Shown: piece by piece, positions 1-10,989 of the stretch | Position numbering within the stretch: the stretch's first letter is position 1 | How the letters are laid out: the number at the start of each line of letters is the position of its first letter | DNA from: Pseudomonas sp. BGr12 | GTDB lineage: Bacteria; Pseudomonadota; Gammaproteobacteria; Pseudomonadales; Pseudomonadaceae | Reading direction: 5' to 3' | NCBI RefSeq assembly: GCF_030272895.1 | Contig: NZ_JALRNF010000031.1 | Coordinates: forward strand, 14,749-78,748 | Length of the DNA stretch: 64,000 nt | Notes under the pieces: generated by a model | What the model was told of the DNA's origin: nothing | The model's input: only the letters and a program-made list of their open reading frames with translations | Databases searched by the model: none | Position numbers and translations under genes: made by a program

Positions 1-161
1 CTGATGCTGATCTGCGACCGCATCGGCGTGCTCAGCGCCGGGCGCCTGATCGACACCTTCGCGCGCGATCATTGGACCCAGGACCAACTACTGGCCGCGG
101 CCTTCGCCGGCTATCAGAAACGTGATGCGTTGCTGCATGAAGCAGCAATCAGGACCACCCC

Positions 162-165
<4 letters not shown>
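1..165 (+). CDS. rbsA: Ribose ABC transporter ATP-binding protein, C-terminal end only
   Basis: Only the last 54 codons are in the window; the gene begins upstream. The frame reads through a C-terminal ABC-ATPase tail (ICDRIGVLSAGRLIDTF, the 'gene product activity/return' strand following the H-loop region in sugar ATPases). The stop overlaps the rbsC start as ATGA. Family assignment rests mainly on context: it is followed directly by an RbsC-type permease, a LacI regulator and ribokinase. RbsA-type proteins energise pentose import from the cytoplasmic face of the inner membrane. Confidence 0.8.
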
Positions 166-1154
<989 letters not shown>

Positions 1155-1157
1155 ACA

Positions 1158-2180
1158 ATGGCAACCATCAAAGATGTCGCGGCACTGGCAGGTATCTCCT
1201 ATACCACCGTGTCCCATGTACTGAACAAGACCCGCCCGGTCAGCGAGCAGGTGCGCCTGAAGGTCGAGGCGGCCATCGCCGAGCTCGACTACGTGCCCAG
1301 CGCCGTGGCCCGTTCGCTCAAGGCGCGCAGCACCGCCACCATCGGCCTGCTGGTGCCCAATGCGGTCAACCCGTACTTCGCGGAGCTTGCCCGGGGCATC
1401 GAGGACGGCTGCGAGCGCAACGGCTACTGCGTGATCCTCTGCAACTCCGACGACAACCCGCAAAAGCAGCGCAGCTACCTGCGCGTGCTGCTGGAAAAGC
1501 GCATCGACGGCCTGATCGTCGCCTCGGTGGGCGAAGATAGCGACCTGCTGCAGAGCCTGGCCAGCGTGCGCACCCCCATGGTCATCGTCGACCGTGCCCT
1601 GGAAGGGGTGGAGGCGGACCTGGTGAGCATCGACCATGAGCAGGGCGCCTACCTGGCTACCCGTCACCTGCTGGAGCTGGGCCATCGCGACATTGCCTGC
1701 ATCGGCGGGCCGGCCACTACCAGCACCGCACAACTGCGCCTGGCCGGTTTCCGGCGTGCCCTGGCCGAGGCCGGGGTGACGGTGGCTGACGACCGTATCG
1801 TCAGCAGCGACTTTACCAGCCTGGGCGGTTATGCCGCTGCCGTGCCGCTGCTGGAAGGCCAGCGGCCGACGGCGATTTTCGCCGGCAACGACATGATCGG
1901 CATCGGCGTGCTGCGCGCCGCCGCCGAGCGCAATATCTGCGTGCCCAACGAGCTGTCGGTGATCGGCTTCGACGATATCCAGCTCAGCCGCTATGTGTTC
2001 CCGGCGCTGACCACGGTCGGCCAGTCGATCCGCGAGCTGGGCGAGAGCGCTGCGGCCCTGTTGCTGTCGCGCATCGCCCAGCCGCTGCGCGGTGCCCCGG
2101 AGCAGCGCATCGTCGCGCCGAAGATCGTGCTGCGCGAGTCCACCGCGCCGCGCCCCGACCTGTTCAACGATTACCGCTGA
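1158..2180 (+). CDS. rbsR: LacI-family ribose operon regulator
   Basis: A 340-residue LacI/GalR repressor. The N-terminal helix-turn-helix and hinge (TIKDVAALAGISYTTVSHVLN) span residues 3-25, followed by a periplasmic-binding-like effector domain (TIGLLVPNAVNPYF, IGFDDIQLSRYVFPALTTV). It sits inside the rbs operon, 3 nt after rbsC and 13 nt before rbsK, so it probably represses this operon until ribose is bound, as RbsR does in other bacteria. The effector is inferred from context, not from binding residues. Confidence 0.92.
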   Translation: MATIKDVAALAGISYTTVSHVLNKTRPVSEQVRLKVEAAIAELDYVPSAVARSLKARSTATIGLLVPNAVNPYFAELARGIEDGCERNGYCVILCNSDDNPQKQRSYLRVLLEKRIDGLIVASVGEDSDLLQSLASVRTPMVIVDRALEGVEADLVSIDHEQGAYLATRHLLELGHRDIACIGGPATTSTAQLRLAGFRRALAEAGVTVADDRIVSSDFTSLGGYAAAVPLLEGQRPTAIFAGNDMIGIGVLRAAAERNICVPNELSVIGFDDIQLSRYVFPALTTVGQSIRELGESAAALLLSRIAQPLRGAPEQRIVAPKIVLRESTAPRPDLFNDYR

Positions 2181-2193
2181 GAGCGAGCCGAAC

Positions 2194-3102
2194 ATGCAAG
2201 CCAAGGTAGTGGTGGTAGGAAGCCTGAACATGGACCTGGTGGCCCGCGCCCCACGCTTGCCGCGTGCCGGCGAGACCCTGGCGGGCGAGTCCTTTGCCAC
2301 GGTGCCGGGCGGCAAGGGTGCCAACCAGGCGGTGGCGGTGGCGCGCCTGGGCGCGTCGGTGGCGATGATCGGCAATGTCGGTGACGACGCCTACGGCCAG
2401 CAGTTGCGCCAGGCCCTGCTCGATGAAGGCATCGACTGCCAGGGCGTGGCGGTATGTACCGGCGTGTCCAGCGGCCTGGCGCTGATCGTGGTGGATGCCA
2501 GCAGCCAGAATTCCATCGTCATCATTCCCGGCGGCAATGGCCAGTTGCTGCCCGAGTCGGTGCAGGCCTTCGATGCCTTGCTCAAGCGCGCCGAGGTGAT
2601 CATCTGCCAATTGGAAGTGCCGCTGGCCACTGTCGCCTACACCCTGGCGCGTGGCCGAGCTTTGGGCAAAACGGTGATCCTCAATCCCGCACCTTGCACC
2701 GGCCCCTTGCCCCAGGACTGGTATGCTGCTATCGACTACCTGATTCCCAACGAAAGCGAAGCCCAGGCGCTGACGGGCGTAGCGGTGAGCGACCTGGCCA
2801 GCGCCGAGGTCGCCGCCGAGCAATTGCGCAGCCTGGGGGTGCAGAATGTGATCGTCACCCTCGGTGCCCAGGGTGCTTTGTTTGCCAGCGCCCAGGGCGT
2901 GCGGCACTTTCCGGCGCCGGTGGTGCAGCCGCTGGACACCACGGCGGCGGGCGACACCTTTGTCGGTGGCTTCGCCGCCGCCCTGGCGCGGGGCGTGGAG
3001 GAGGGCGAGGCGATCGCCTTCGGCCAGCGCGCCGCCGCCTTGTCGGTCACCCGTGCCGGCGCCCAGCCGTCCATCCCTTACCTGTTCGAGGTGCAGCCAT
3101 GA
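2194..3102 (+). CDS. rbsK: Ribokinase
   Basis: A 302-residue PfkB-family sugar kinase that phosphorylates D-ribose at O5 with ATP. The first PfkB signature, [17 protein letters not shown], lies at about residues 37-53, and the second, [13 protein letters not shown], near residue 249. The latter contains the catalytic Asp and the anion hole (AAGD). The ATG at 2194 was chosen over an upstream in-frame start because that extension lies inside rbsR and is Arg/Ser-rich. The stop overlaps the rbsD start by 4 bp. Confidence 0.94.
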   Translation: MQAKVVVVGSLNMDLVARAPRLPRAGETLAGESFATVPGGKGANQAVAVARLGASVAMIGNVGDDAYGQQLRQALLDEGIDCQGVAVCTGVSSGLALIVVDASSQNSIVIIPGGNGQLLPESVQAFDALLKRAEVIICQLEVPLATVAYTLARGRALGKTVILNPAPCTGPLPQDWYAAIDYLIPNESEAQALTGVAVSDLASAEVAAEQLRSLGVQNVIVTLGAQGALFASAQGVRHFPAPVVQPLDTTAAGDTFVGGFAAALARGVEEGEAIAFGQRAAALSVTRAGAQPSIPYLFEVQP

Positions 3103-3503
3103 AAAAGACGCCCCTGCTCAACATCGCCCTGTCGCGGGTCGTGGCCTCCCTGGGGCATGGCGACATCCTGGTGATCGGCGATGCCGGCCTGCCGGTGCCG
3201 CCGGGTGTCGAGCTGATCGACCTGGCCTTGACCGCGGGCATTCCCGACTTTGCCAGCACCCTGCGGGCGGTGCTCAGCGAGATGCAGGTGGAAAGCCATG
3301 TGCTGGCCGATGAAATCTTCAAGGCCGCGCCACCGGCGCTCGACGCCATCGAGCAAAGCCATGCCCTGGGCCAGATAGGCACTCGCCAGGTCATGGGGCA
3401 CGCAGGCTTCAAGCAACTGTGTGCCAATGCCCGCGCCGTGGTGCGCACCGGCGAGTGCAAGCCTTACAGTAATATCGCCCTGGTCGCCGGGGTCACCTTC
3501 TAG
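3099..3503 (+). CDS. rbsD: D-ribose pyranase
   Basis: A 134-residue RbsD/FucU-family mutarotase that interconverts pyranose and furanose ribose so that ribokinase receives the furanose form. The conserved [15 protein letters not shown] spans residues 18-32, with the catalytic His20 and Asp28. The C-terminal [17 protein letters not shown] is a family hallmark. It overlaps rbsK by 4 bp and abuts the next gene without a gap. Confidence 0.95.
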   Translation: MKKTPLLNIALSRVVASLGHGDILVIGDAGLPVPPGVELIDLALTAGIPDFASTLRAVLSEMQVESHVLADEIFKAAPPALDAIEQSHALGQIGTRQVMGHAGFKQLCANARAVVRTGECKPYSNIALVAGVTF

Positions 3504-4448
3504 GTGGCGCCCATCGACCTGATCATCGACACCGACCCCGGTGCCGACGATGTGGTGGCCTTGCTGCTGGCCATGGCTTCGCCCAATGAGCTGAACATTC
3601 GCGCCATCACCACCGTGGCCGGCAACGTCAGCCTCGACAAGGCGGCGCGCAATGCCCGGCTGGCGCGGGAATGGGGTGGTCGCGAGGAGATTCCGGTGTA
3701 CGCCGGCGCGCCTGCGCCGTTGCAACGCTCGCCCGTCTACGCGCAAGACATCCATGGCGACGAGGGGCTGCCGGGTGTCGAGGTGTACGAGCCGCGCAAG
3801 GGCCTGGCCGAAGGCAGCGCCGTGCGCTACCTGATCGACACCCTGGGCAGCGCCGAGCCCCACAGCATCACCCTGGCCATGCTCGGCCCGCAGACCAACC
3901 TGGCCCTGGCCTTGCTCCAGGCGCCGGAGATCGTCAGGGGCATCAAGGAGGTGGTGGTGATGGGCGGTGCCCATTTCAATGGCGGCAATATCACCCCGGT
4001 GGCCGAATTCAACCTGTTCGCCGATCCCCATGCGGCCGAGGTGGTGATGGGCAGTGGTGTCAGGCTCACCTACCTGCCGCTGGATGCCACCCACCAGGTG
4101 CTGACCAGCGAAGCCCGGCTGGCGCAGCTCAGGGCGCTGAACAATTCGGCCAGCCAGCGGGTGGTCGCGATTCTCGAGGCTTATATCAAGGCCGACATGA
4201 CGCGCTACGACCTGCCGGGCGGGCCGGTGCATGACGCCTGCGTGATTGCCTGGCTGCTCAGGCCGCAGCTGTTCGAAGGCCGACGAATCTACCTGCAGGT
4301 AGACAGCCGTGAAGGCCCGACCTTCGGCCAGAGCATTGCCGACTGGCATGGCGCCTTGCAGCAGCCTGCCAACGTGACCTGGATCGCCCGTGCCGACGCC
4401 CAGGGCTTTTTCGACCTGCTCAGTGCGCGGCTTGCGCGTCTGATGTAG
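3504..4448 (+). CDS. Inosine/uridine-preferring nucleoside hydrolase
   Basis: A 314-residue IUNH-family N-ribohydrolase that releases ribose and a free base from nucleosides. The Ca2+-binding N-terminus IDTDPGADDVVALL has Asp9, Asp11, Asp15 and Asp16. The middle stretch VVVMGGAHFNGGNITPVAEFN and the late HDACVIAWLL supply the remaining ligand and active-site residues. It starts at GTG immediately after the rbsD TAG, so it is almost certainly translated from the rbs mRNA. Its position suggests that the operon also harvests ribose from nucleosides. The exact substrate preference cannot be read from the sequence. Confidence 0.9.
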   Translation: MAPIDLIIDTDPGADDVVALLLAMASPNELNIRAITTVAGNVSLDKAARNARLAREWGGREEIPVYAGAPAPLQRSPVYAQDIHGDEGLPGVEVYEPRKGLAEGSAVRYLIDTLGSAEPHSITLAMLGPQTNLALALLQAPEIVRGIKEVVVMGGAHFNGGNITPVAEFNLFADPHAAEVVMGSGVRLTYLPLDATHQVLTSEARLAQLRALNNSASQRVVAILEAYIKADMTRYDLPGGPVHDACVIAWLLRPQLFEGRRIYLQVDSREGPTFGQSIADWHGALQQPANVTWIARADAQGFFDLLSARLARLM

Positions 4449-4626
4449 TGCGCAAGTGGTGTTCGAAAACCTGCGCGACAAAACTGCGTGCAGCCTCGTT
4501 ACCCAGGTCCTTGACCAGCAGGTCGACGGCTATCAGCATCAGTTCTTCGGCGCTGCCGGGGCTGTAGGCGCTCTGGCCGTCCGGCCATTTGACCTTGATG
4601 TCGGCATCGATGGTGTAGCTTGTCAT
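4420..4626 (-). CDS. Small hypothetical protein, 68 aa
   Basis: An unrecognised cytoplasmic 68-residue protein (starts MTSYTIDADIKVKWPDGQ, ends with a mixed charged helix). It begins at ATG and ends inside the 3' end of the convergent nucleoside hydrolase gene, overlapping it by 29 bp. Composition and wobble GC look like neighbouring coding DNA. I assign no function. Confidence 0.6.
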   Translation of the reverse strand: MTSYTIDADIKVKWPDGQSAYSPGSAEELMLIAVDLLVKDLGNEAARSFVAQVFEHHLRTTSDAQAAH

Positions 4627-4820
4627 GAACTCGTCCGGATGAATGCTGCGCGCGCAATGGGTTCAAATGCCGGGTCCTGGCGTTTGAAGGGCGCGGCCTG
4701 GCTGCACGACGCCCCAAGTGTGCAGTAAATCATGCCGGCGCCTGCCGCGGCACTGCGACTTTAGGCATAAGGGCAGGGGGCGTGGCAAACTAATGGTTTT
4801 CAGCGGGTCGGAACCTAGCC

Positions 4821-5123
4821 GTGCAAATCGATCTGAACAACCCTGAACAGTTCACCCTCGAGGCTGTGCGCAGCCTGCTGGCCACCGGCAACAATGCCGT
4901 GCACAACCAGCTGCGGGTCAGCCGTGGCGGCATTGCCTGGCTGTCCCAGGTGGTGGGTGGCCGCGAACTGGACGGCCTGGCCTTTCGTCTGGAAACCTGG
5001 GCGGCAGGCTCGGGCTGCGTCGGCGAGCAGGCCGCGGCCGACGAGCGCTGGGTGCAGCAGGTGTTTAGCGTCCTGCAACGCAACTGGCCAAAACCGTCGA
5101 GCGACTACATCGACCTGTACTGA
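4821..5123 (+). CDS. Hypothetical protein, 100 aa
   Basis: A 100-residue soluble protein with no family that I recognise. It starts at GTG (4821) and ends with SDYIDLY. No signal peptide or membrane segment is visible. It stands alone between the convergent 68-aa gene and the lipoprotein at 5254, and its codon use matches the genome. Confidence 0.6.
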   Translation: MQIDLNNPEQFTLEAVRSLLATGNNAVHNQLRVSRGGIAWLSQVVGGRELDGLAFRLETWAAGSGCVGEQAAADERWVQQVFSVLQRNWPKPSSDYIDLY

Positions 5124-5253
5124 GCCGTGCAAAATCCCGTGACGATTGCATTTTTACCTGGGGGCGCTGGCTCAGGCAGACTTGACGGGTTTTGCAACGA
5201 AAAACCAGCGAAGCTGTCCAACGGGCAGCATTCCCGTATTCAAAGGAGGATTC

Positions 5254-5565
5254 ATGTTTCGTGCATCATTGATGGGCCTGTTGGCGGTCGCCGTGCTGAG
5301 CGGCTGCAGCACGGGCGGCACGTCGTCGAAGGCGTCTGACCCTGTGGCTGCCAATACCGACGGCCGTTGCCAGGCCAGCGGTGCCGGGTTTGCCGTGGGC
5401 AAGCAGGTGTCGCCGGCGCTGGTCGAGCAGGCCCGCAAGGCCAGCGGCTCGCAGCTGGCCCGCGCCGTTGGGCCGAATGATGTCATGACCCTGGAGTACC
5501 GCTCCGAGCGCCTGAACCTCAACACCAATGCCCAGGGTGTGGTTACTGGCGTCAACTGCGGCTGA
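5254..5565 (+). CDS. Lipoprotein of the I78 peptidase-inhibitor family
   Basis: A 103-residue protein with a lipoprotein signal (lipobox LSGC, lipidated Cys18). The remainder fits the I78 (potato-inhibitor-I-like) family: GRCQASGAGFAVGKQVSPALVEQARKASG, then VGPNDVMTLEYRSERLNLNT and a terminal Cys. Such proteins inhibit serine proteases in the periplasm. The ATG at 5254 follows a strong AAAGGAGGA ribosome site. The gene ends at the REP pair and shared terminator that separate it from the cold-shock gene. Confidence 0.78.
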   Translation: MFRASLMGLLAVAVLSGCSTGGTSSKASDPVAANTDGRCQASGAGFAVGKQVSPALVEQARKASGSQLARAVGPNDVMTLEYRSERLNLNTNAQGVVTGVNCG

Positions 5566-5594
5566 GATCTCGCCTACGGGGCGGGCTTGCTGTA

Positions 5595-5658
5595 GGAGCG
5601 GGCTTGCCCCGCGATTGCGGTTTGTCAGTCCCATCGCATCGCGGGGCAAGCCCGCTCC
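5595..5658. repeat. Inverted pair of Pseudomonas REP elements
   Basis: Perfect 21-bp inverted arms at 5595-5615 and 5638-5658 (core GAGCGGGCTTGCCCCGCGA) are separated by 22 bp. This is the classic P. putida-type REP doublet, found here between two convergent genes. It is also a strong hairpin in RNA from either strand. Confidence 0.9.
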
Positions 5659-5671
5659 CACATTCAGGCAC

Positions 5672-5702
5672 AAAAAAACCCGTCACATGGACGGGTTTTT
5701 TT
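5672..5702. terminator. Bidirectional rho-independent terminator
   Basis: The stem AAACCCGTC / GACGGGTTT, with a 4-nt loop, is flanked by an A-run on the left and a T-run on the right, so it can stop both the I78 lipoprotein transcript (+) and the cold-shock transcript (-). Confidence 0.85.
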
Positions 5703-5713
5703 ATTCGCTCAGA

Positions 5714-5926
5714 TTACTCTGGACGAACTTGTGCAGCCTGCATGCCCTTCTGGCCTTTCTCGGCAACGAAGGAAACGGTCTGGCCTTCCTTCAGGCTTTT
5801 GAAACCGTCGGTTTCGATAGCCTTGAAGTGAACGAACAGGTCGTCGCCGCCACCTTGTGGAGTGATGAAGCCGAAGCCTTTCTCATCGTTGAACCATTTT
5901 ACGGTGCCGGTTTGGCGATTAGACAT
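5714..5926 (-). CDS. CspA-family cold-shock protein
   Basis: A 70-residue single cold-shock domain that binds single-stranded RNA/DNA. RNP1 (KGFGFI) lies at residues 16-21 and RNP2 (LFVHF) at about 30-34. The ATG at 5926 was chosen because a GGAG ribosome site lies just upstream and the family begins [13 protein letters not shown]. The gene lies directly upstream of the shared terminator. The upstream extension to 6001 is leader, not coding. Confidence 0.95.
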   Translation of the reverse strand: MSNRQTGTVKWFNDEKGFGFITPQGGGDDLFVHFKAIETDGFKSLKEGQTVSFVAEKGQKGMQAAQVRPE

Positions 5927-6086
5927 GGGTGTATCTCCAGGAAACATGATTTTCAGTAGTGCGGTGTTGCCGAGGCCAACAGGGTGCACGCCGACCATCA
6001 TAGTCTAAATATGGGCTTGTAGCCCCTTTTACCTGCGCAGATTGCTGATCTGGAGCAAATTAGCGCGAGATTATTGGCCCAAAGGC

Positions 6087-6395
6087 CTATTTTTTCGGGG
6101 TTGCCGGGGGGCAGGATTTTTTCACTGCCTCCTCTGCGCGCCGCATGACACCGGCATCGACGCCATCCCGGCTGTCCAGGTCGGCAATTTGTGCGTCGCT
6201 GAAATTGTTCTCGATGGCCTTGCCGGCGCAATCGCAATGCTTTGTCGCCTGGTCCGTGGTCATGGCCTTGTTCAATTGCTGGGCATTGGCAACACAGGCC
6301 TCGAGGTAACCGGCGGGCAGCTTCCCGGCATGGGCGCCCAATGGCAGCAGCAGGGCAGAGGCGGCCGCCAGGGCCAGAAGGGGCTGAAGTCGCAT
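6087..6395 (-). CDS. Exported small protein with a Cys-X-Cys motif, 102 aa
   Basis: A signal peptide is visible (MRLQPLLALAAASALLLPLGAHA), giving a mature periplasmic protein of about 80 residues. The mature part has four Cys, including HCDCAGKAI in the middle and KSCPP near the end. The ATG at 6395 has an AGGAG site. The layout resembles small secreted Pseudomonas proteins of unknown role, and the Cys pair could be structural or metal-binding. Confidence 0.75.
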   Translation of the reverse strand: MRLQPLLALAAASALLLPLGAHAGKLPAGYLEACVANAQQLNKAMTTDQATKHCDCAGKAIENNFSDAQIADLDSRDGVDAGVMRRAEEAVKKSCPPATPKK

Positions 6396-6716
6396 AACCA
6401 GACACTCCTTGGGGTTAGGTCTCTCAAGCGTAGGTCGCTTCAGAAAGTCTGAGCGGAAAATTTCCATTCAAGTTCCCCGCAATCGCCGCAAAGCTTTGTG
6501 CTAGCATGCTCAGCTCGGAATCGCCGCCAGCCCGTCTGTTGCGCGCATCTCCCAATTTTCTTACTCCAGTCACTCTGGTTCGTTCCCTGGCAGGCCCCCG
6601 GGCTTCTGTCACTGTGAGGCAGGCTTTGCATCGGCAAAGACAGGGACGGATCGCGTACTGGCTCATCCCAACCCACGTGACCTTTGGTAGGGGTCACCAC
6701 TAGGAGAGGAGGCGCC
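6396..6716 (+). promoter_or_regulatory. thrS upstream region with a hairpin next to the ribosome site
   Basis: This 321-nt region has no gene that I can support. It carries the divergent promoters of the 102-aa exported protein gene and thrS. At 6677-6697 a perfect 6-bp inverted repeat (GTGACC...GGTCAC, 9-nt loop) ends a few bases before the thrS ribosome site (AGGAGAGGAGG). Such a hairpin could act on thrS translation, as the thrS operator does in E. coli. That role is inferred. Confidence 0.35.
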
Positions 6717-8639
6717 ATGCCCGTTATTACTCTTCCCGATGGCAGTCAACGTACGTTCGACAAGGCCGTATCCGTAGCCGAAGTCGCCGCATCCATTGGT
6801 GCGGGCCTCGCCAAGGCCACCCTGGCCGGCAAGGTCGACGGCAAGCTGGTCGACGCTTGCGACCTGATCGAGCACGACGCTCGCCTGCAAATCATCACGC
6901 CCAAGGACGAAGAGGGGCTGGAGATCATCCGTCACTCGTGCGCCCACCTGGTCGGCCACGCGGTCAAGCAGCTGTACCCGACCGCGAAAATGGTCATCGG
7001 TCCGGTCATCGACGAAGGCTTCTATTACGACATCGCCTACGAGCGTCCTTTCACCCCGGACGACATGGCGGCGATCGAGCAGCGCATGCAGCAGCTGATC
7101 GACACCGATTACGATGTCATCAAGAAAGTCACCCCGCGCGCCGAGGTGATCGAAGTGTTCAAGGCCCGTGGCGAAGACTACAAGCTGCGCCTGGTCGAGG
7201 ACATGCCGGATGAACAGGCCATGGGCCTGTACTACCACGAAGAATACGTCGACATGTGCCGCGGTCCGCACGTGCCGAACACCCGTTTCCTCAAGTCGTT
7301 CAAGCTGACCAAGCTGTCCGGCGCCTACTGGCGCGGCGATGCCAAGAACGAGCAGCTGCAGCGCGTCTACGGCACCGCCTGGGCCGACAAGAAGCAGCTG
7401 GCTGCCTACATCCAGCGCATCGAAGAAGCGGAAAAGCGCGACCACCGCAAGATCGGCAAGCGCCTGGGCCTGTTCCACCTCCAGGAAGAAGCGCCGGGCA
7501 TGGTGTTCTGGCACCCCAACGGCTGGACCCTGTACCAGGTACTGGAACAGTACATGCGTAAGGTCCAGCGCGAGAACGGCTACCTCGAGATCAAGACGCC
7601 TCAGGTTGTCGACCGTTCGCTGTGGGAAAAGTCTGGCCACTGGGCCAACTACGCCGACAACATGTTCACCACCCAGTCGGAAAACCGCGACTACGCCATC
7701 AAGCCGATGAACTGCCCGTGCCACGTGCAGGTGTTCAACCAGGGCCTGAAGAGCTACCGCGAGCTGCCGCTGCGCCTGGCCGAGTTCGGTGCCTGCCACC
7801 GTAACGAGCCGTCCGGTGCCCTGCACGGCATCATGCGCGTGCGTGGTTTCACCCAGGACGACGCGCACATCTTCTGCACCGAAGAGCAGATGCAGTCCGA
7901 ATCCGCTGCCTTCATCAAGCTGACCATGGATGTCTACGCCGACTTCGGCTTCAAGGACATCGAAATGAAGCTGTCCACCCGCCCTGAAAAGCGCGTGGGT
8001 TCCGATGAGCTGTGGGATCGCGCCGAAGCCGCCCTGGCTGCCGCGCTCGACAGCGCCGGCCTGCCGTACGACCTGCAACCGGGCGAGGGCGCCTTCTACG
8101 GTCCGAAGATCGAGTTCTCGCTCAAGGACTGCCTGGGCCGCGTCTGGCAGTGCGGTACCCTGCAGCTGGACTTCAACCTGCCGATCCGCCTGGGCGCCGA
8201 GTTCGTCTCCGAAGACAACGGCCGCAAGCATCCGGTGATGCTGCACCGTGCCATCCTCGGTTCGTTCGAGCGTTTCGTCGGAATCCTGATCGAGCACTAC
8301 GAAGGTGCATTCCCGGCCTGGCTGGCGCCAACCCAGGCGGTGGTGATGAATATCACCGACAAACAGGCCGAATTCGCCCTTGAGGTTGAAAAAACTCTCA
8401 ACGAAAGCGGATTCCGTGCCAAGTCCGACTTGAGAAATGAGAAGATCGGCTTTAAAATCCGCGAGCATACCTTGCTCAAGGTCCCTTACCTTTTGGTTAT
8501 AGGGGACCGTGAGGTCGAAACGCAAACCGTCGCCGTACGTACCCGAGAAGGCGCAGACCTTGGCTCGATGCCGGTCGCCCAGTTCGCGGACTTCCTTGCG
8601 CAGTCGGTTTCCCGGCGTGGTCGCCAAGAATCGGAGTAA
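6717..8639 (+). CDS. thrS: Threonyl-tRNA synthetase
   Basis: A 640-residue class II aminoacyl-tRNA synthetase. Domains in order: TGS (1-61), editing/SAD domain with the zinc/histidine motif [10 protein letters not shown] (about residue 73), catalytic core with motif 2 [15 protein letters not shown], motif 3 region [14 protein letters not shown], and a C-terminal anticodon-binding domain. The ATG at 6717 follows AGGAGAGGAGG. Length matches the family. It heads the conserved thrS-infC-rpmI-rplT-pheST-ihfA cluster. Confidence 0.98.
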   Translation: MPVITLPDGSQRTFDKAVSVAEVAASIGAGLAKATLAGKVDGKLVDACDLIEHDARLQIITPKDEEGLEIIRHSCAHLVGHAVKQLYPTAKMVIGPVIDEGFYYDIAYERPFTPDDMAAIEQRMQQLIDTDYDVIKKVTPRAEVIEVFKARGEDYKLRLVEDMPDEQAMGLYYHEEYVDMCRGPHVPNTRFLKSFKLTKLSGAYWRGDAKNEQLQRVYGTAWADKKQLAAYIQRIEEAEKRDHRKIGKRLGLFHLQEEAPGMVFWHPNGWTLYQVLEQYMRKVQRENGYLEIKTPQVVDRSLWEKSGHWANYADNMFTTQSENRDYAIKPMNCPCHVQVFNQGLKSYRELPLRLAEFGACHRNEPSGALHGIMRVRGFTQDDAHIFCTEEQMQSESAAFIKLTMDVYADFGFKDIEMKLSTRPEKRVGSDELWDRAEAALAAALDSAGLPYDLQPGEGAFYGPKIEFSLKDCLGRVWQCGTLQLDFNLPIRLGAEFVSEDNGRKHPVMLHRAILGSFERFVGILIEHYEGAFPAWLAPTQAVVMNITDKQAEFALEVEKTLNESGFRAKSDLRNEKIGFKIREHTLLKVPYLLVIGDREVETQTVAVRTREGADLGSMPVAQFADFLAQSVSRRGRQESE

Positions 8640-8644
8640 TTACC

Positions 8645-9190
8645 ATTAAGCGTGAAATGAGAAACGATAAACGAACTGCACCGAAAGCCCCGATCAACGA
8701 GAATATCTCGGCACGCGAGGTTCGGTTAATTGGCGCTGACGGCGAGCAGATTGGCATCGTCTCGATTGATGAAGCGCTTCGTATCGCTGAAGAAGCGAAG
8801 CTGGATCTGGTAGAGATCTCTGCAGACGCGGTACCGCCCGTCTGCAAGGTCATGGACTACGGCAAGCACCTCTTCGAGAAGAAGAAGCAGGCTAACGAAG
8901 CCAAGAAGAACCAGAAGCAGATCCAGATTAAAGAAATCAAGTTTCGTCCAGGGACGGAGGAAGGGGATTACCAGGTAAAACTACGCAACCTGGTACGTTT
9001 CCTTAGTGATGGGGACAAGGCCAAGATCTCTCTGAGATTCCGTGGCCGTGAGATGGCTCACCAGGAGCTGGGCATGGAGCTGTTGAAGCGGGTTGAAGCT
9101 GACCTCGCCGAATACGGCACCGTTGAGCAGCATCCGAAGATGGAAGGACGCCAGCTTATGATGGTCATCGCCCCCAAGAAAAAGAAATAA
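8645..9190 (+). CDS. infC: Translation initiation factor IF-3 (ATT start)
   Basis: A 181-residue IF-3 with the N-domain ([24 protein letters not shown]), a basic linker ([21 protein letters not shown]) and a C-domain ending VIAPKKKK. The start is read as ATT at 8645: a GGAG site in the thrS stop region lies 8 nt upstream, and the next in-frame ATG (8657) is 20 nt away from it. A second ATT at 8639, overlapping the thrS stop, is the alternative. ATT starts allow IF-3 to repress its own synthesis, as known for E. coli infC. Confidence 0.95.
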   Translation: MKREMRNDKRTAPKAPINENISAREVRLIGADGEQIGIVSIDEALRIAEEAKLDLVEISADAVPPVCKVMDYGKHLFEKKKQANEAKKNQKQIQIKEIKFRPGTEEGDYQVKLRNLVRFLSDGDKAKISLRFRGREMAHQELGMELLKRVEADLAEYGTVEQHPKMEGRQLMMVIAPKKKK

Positions 9191-9250
9191 CCACCAGGGC
9201 ACGGCAGGCCTTGCGGTTATGTTTATCCACTGAATGCGGAGTATCCGAAC

Positions 9251-9445
9251 ATGCCAAAAATGAAAACCAAAAGCGGTGCAGCGAAGCGTTTCTTGAAAAC
9301 CGCTTCGGGCTTCAAGCACAAGCACGCTTTCAAGAGCCACATCCTGACCAAAATGTCGACCAAGCGTAAGCGTCAACTGCGTGGTAGCAGCCTGCTGCAC
9401 CCGTCTGACGTTGCAAAAGTCGAGCGCATGCTGCGCGTACGTTAA
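9251..9445 (+). CDS. rpmI: 50S ribosomal protein L35
   Basis: A 64-residue, very basic L35 ([23 protein letters not shown]..., ending VERMLRVR). It is of full family length and lies between infC and rplT, as in most proteobacteria. Confidence 0.98.
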   Translation: MPKMKTKSGAAKRFLKTASGFKHKHAFKSHILTKMSTKRKRQLRGSSLLHPSDVAKVERMLRVR

Positions 9446-9473
9446 TTTCGGTCAAAGATAGAGGAAGTTACTC

Positions 9474-9830
9474 ATGGCTCGTGTAAAGCGTGGCGTCATC
9501 GCTCGTAAGCGTCACAAGAAAATTCTGAAACTGGCTAAAGGCTACTACGGCGCACGCTCGCGCGTATTCCGTGTTGCCAAGCAAGCGGTCATCAAGGCAG
9601 GCCAATACGCCTACCGCGACCGTCGCCAGAAAAAACGTCAGTTCCGCGCTCTGTGGATCGCTCGTATCAACGCTGGTGCGCGTATCAACGGTCTGTCCTA
9701 CAGCCGCCTGATCGCTGGCCTGAAAAAAGCGTCGATCGAAATCGACCGTAAAGTTCTGGCTGATCTGGCAGTGAACGAAAAAGCGGCGTTTGCTGCGATT
9801 GTCGAGAAAGCTAAAGCCGTCCTGGCTTAA
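9474..9830 (+). CDS. rplT: 50S ribosomal protein L20
   Basis: A 118-residue L20 ([30 protein letters not shown]...). It binds 23S rRNA early in 50S assembly, and in enterics it also represses rpmI-rplT translation. GAGGAAG lies upstream of the ATG, and it is separated from rpmI by 28 nt. Confidence 0.98.
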   Translation: MARVKRGVIARKRHKKILKLAKGYYGARSRVFRVAKQAVIKAGQYAYRDRRQKKRQFRALWIARINAGARINGLSYSRLIAGLKKASIEIDRKVLADLAVNEKAAFAAIVEKAKAVLA

Positions 9831-9845
9831 GTACCCGCGACAATC

Positions 9846-10954
<1,109 letters not shown>

Positions 10955-10989
10955 GTCCGCACCCGTAACGCATCTTTCAGGAGAACAGC

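Noticed and set aside
6663..8627. 654-codon open frame opposite thrS
   Set aside because: Mirror of thrS codon bias, no family features. The same applies to the long frames opposite pheT (10951-12975) and the TonB receptor (34105-36270).
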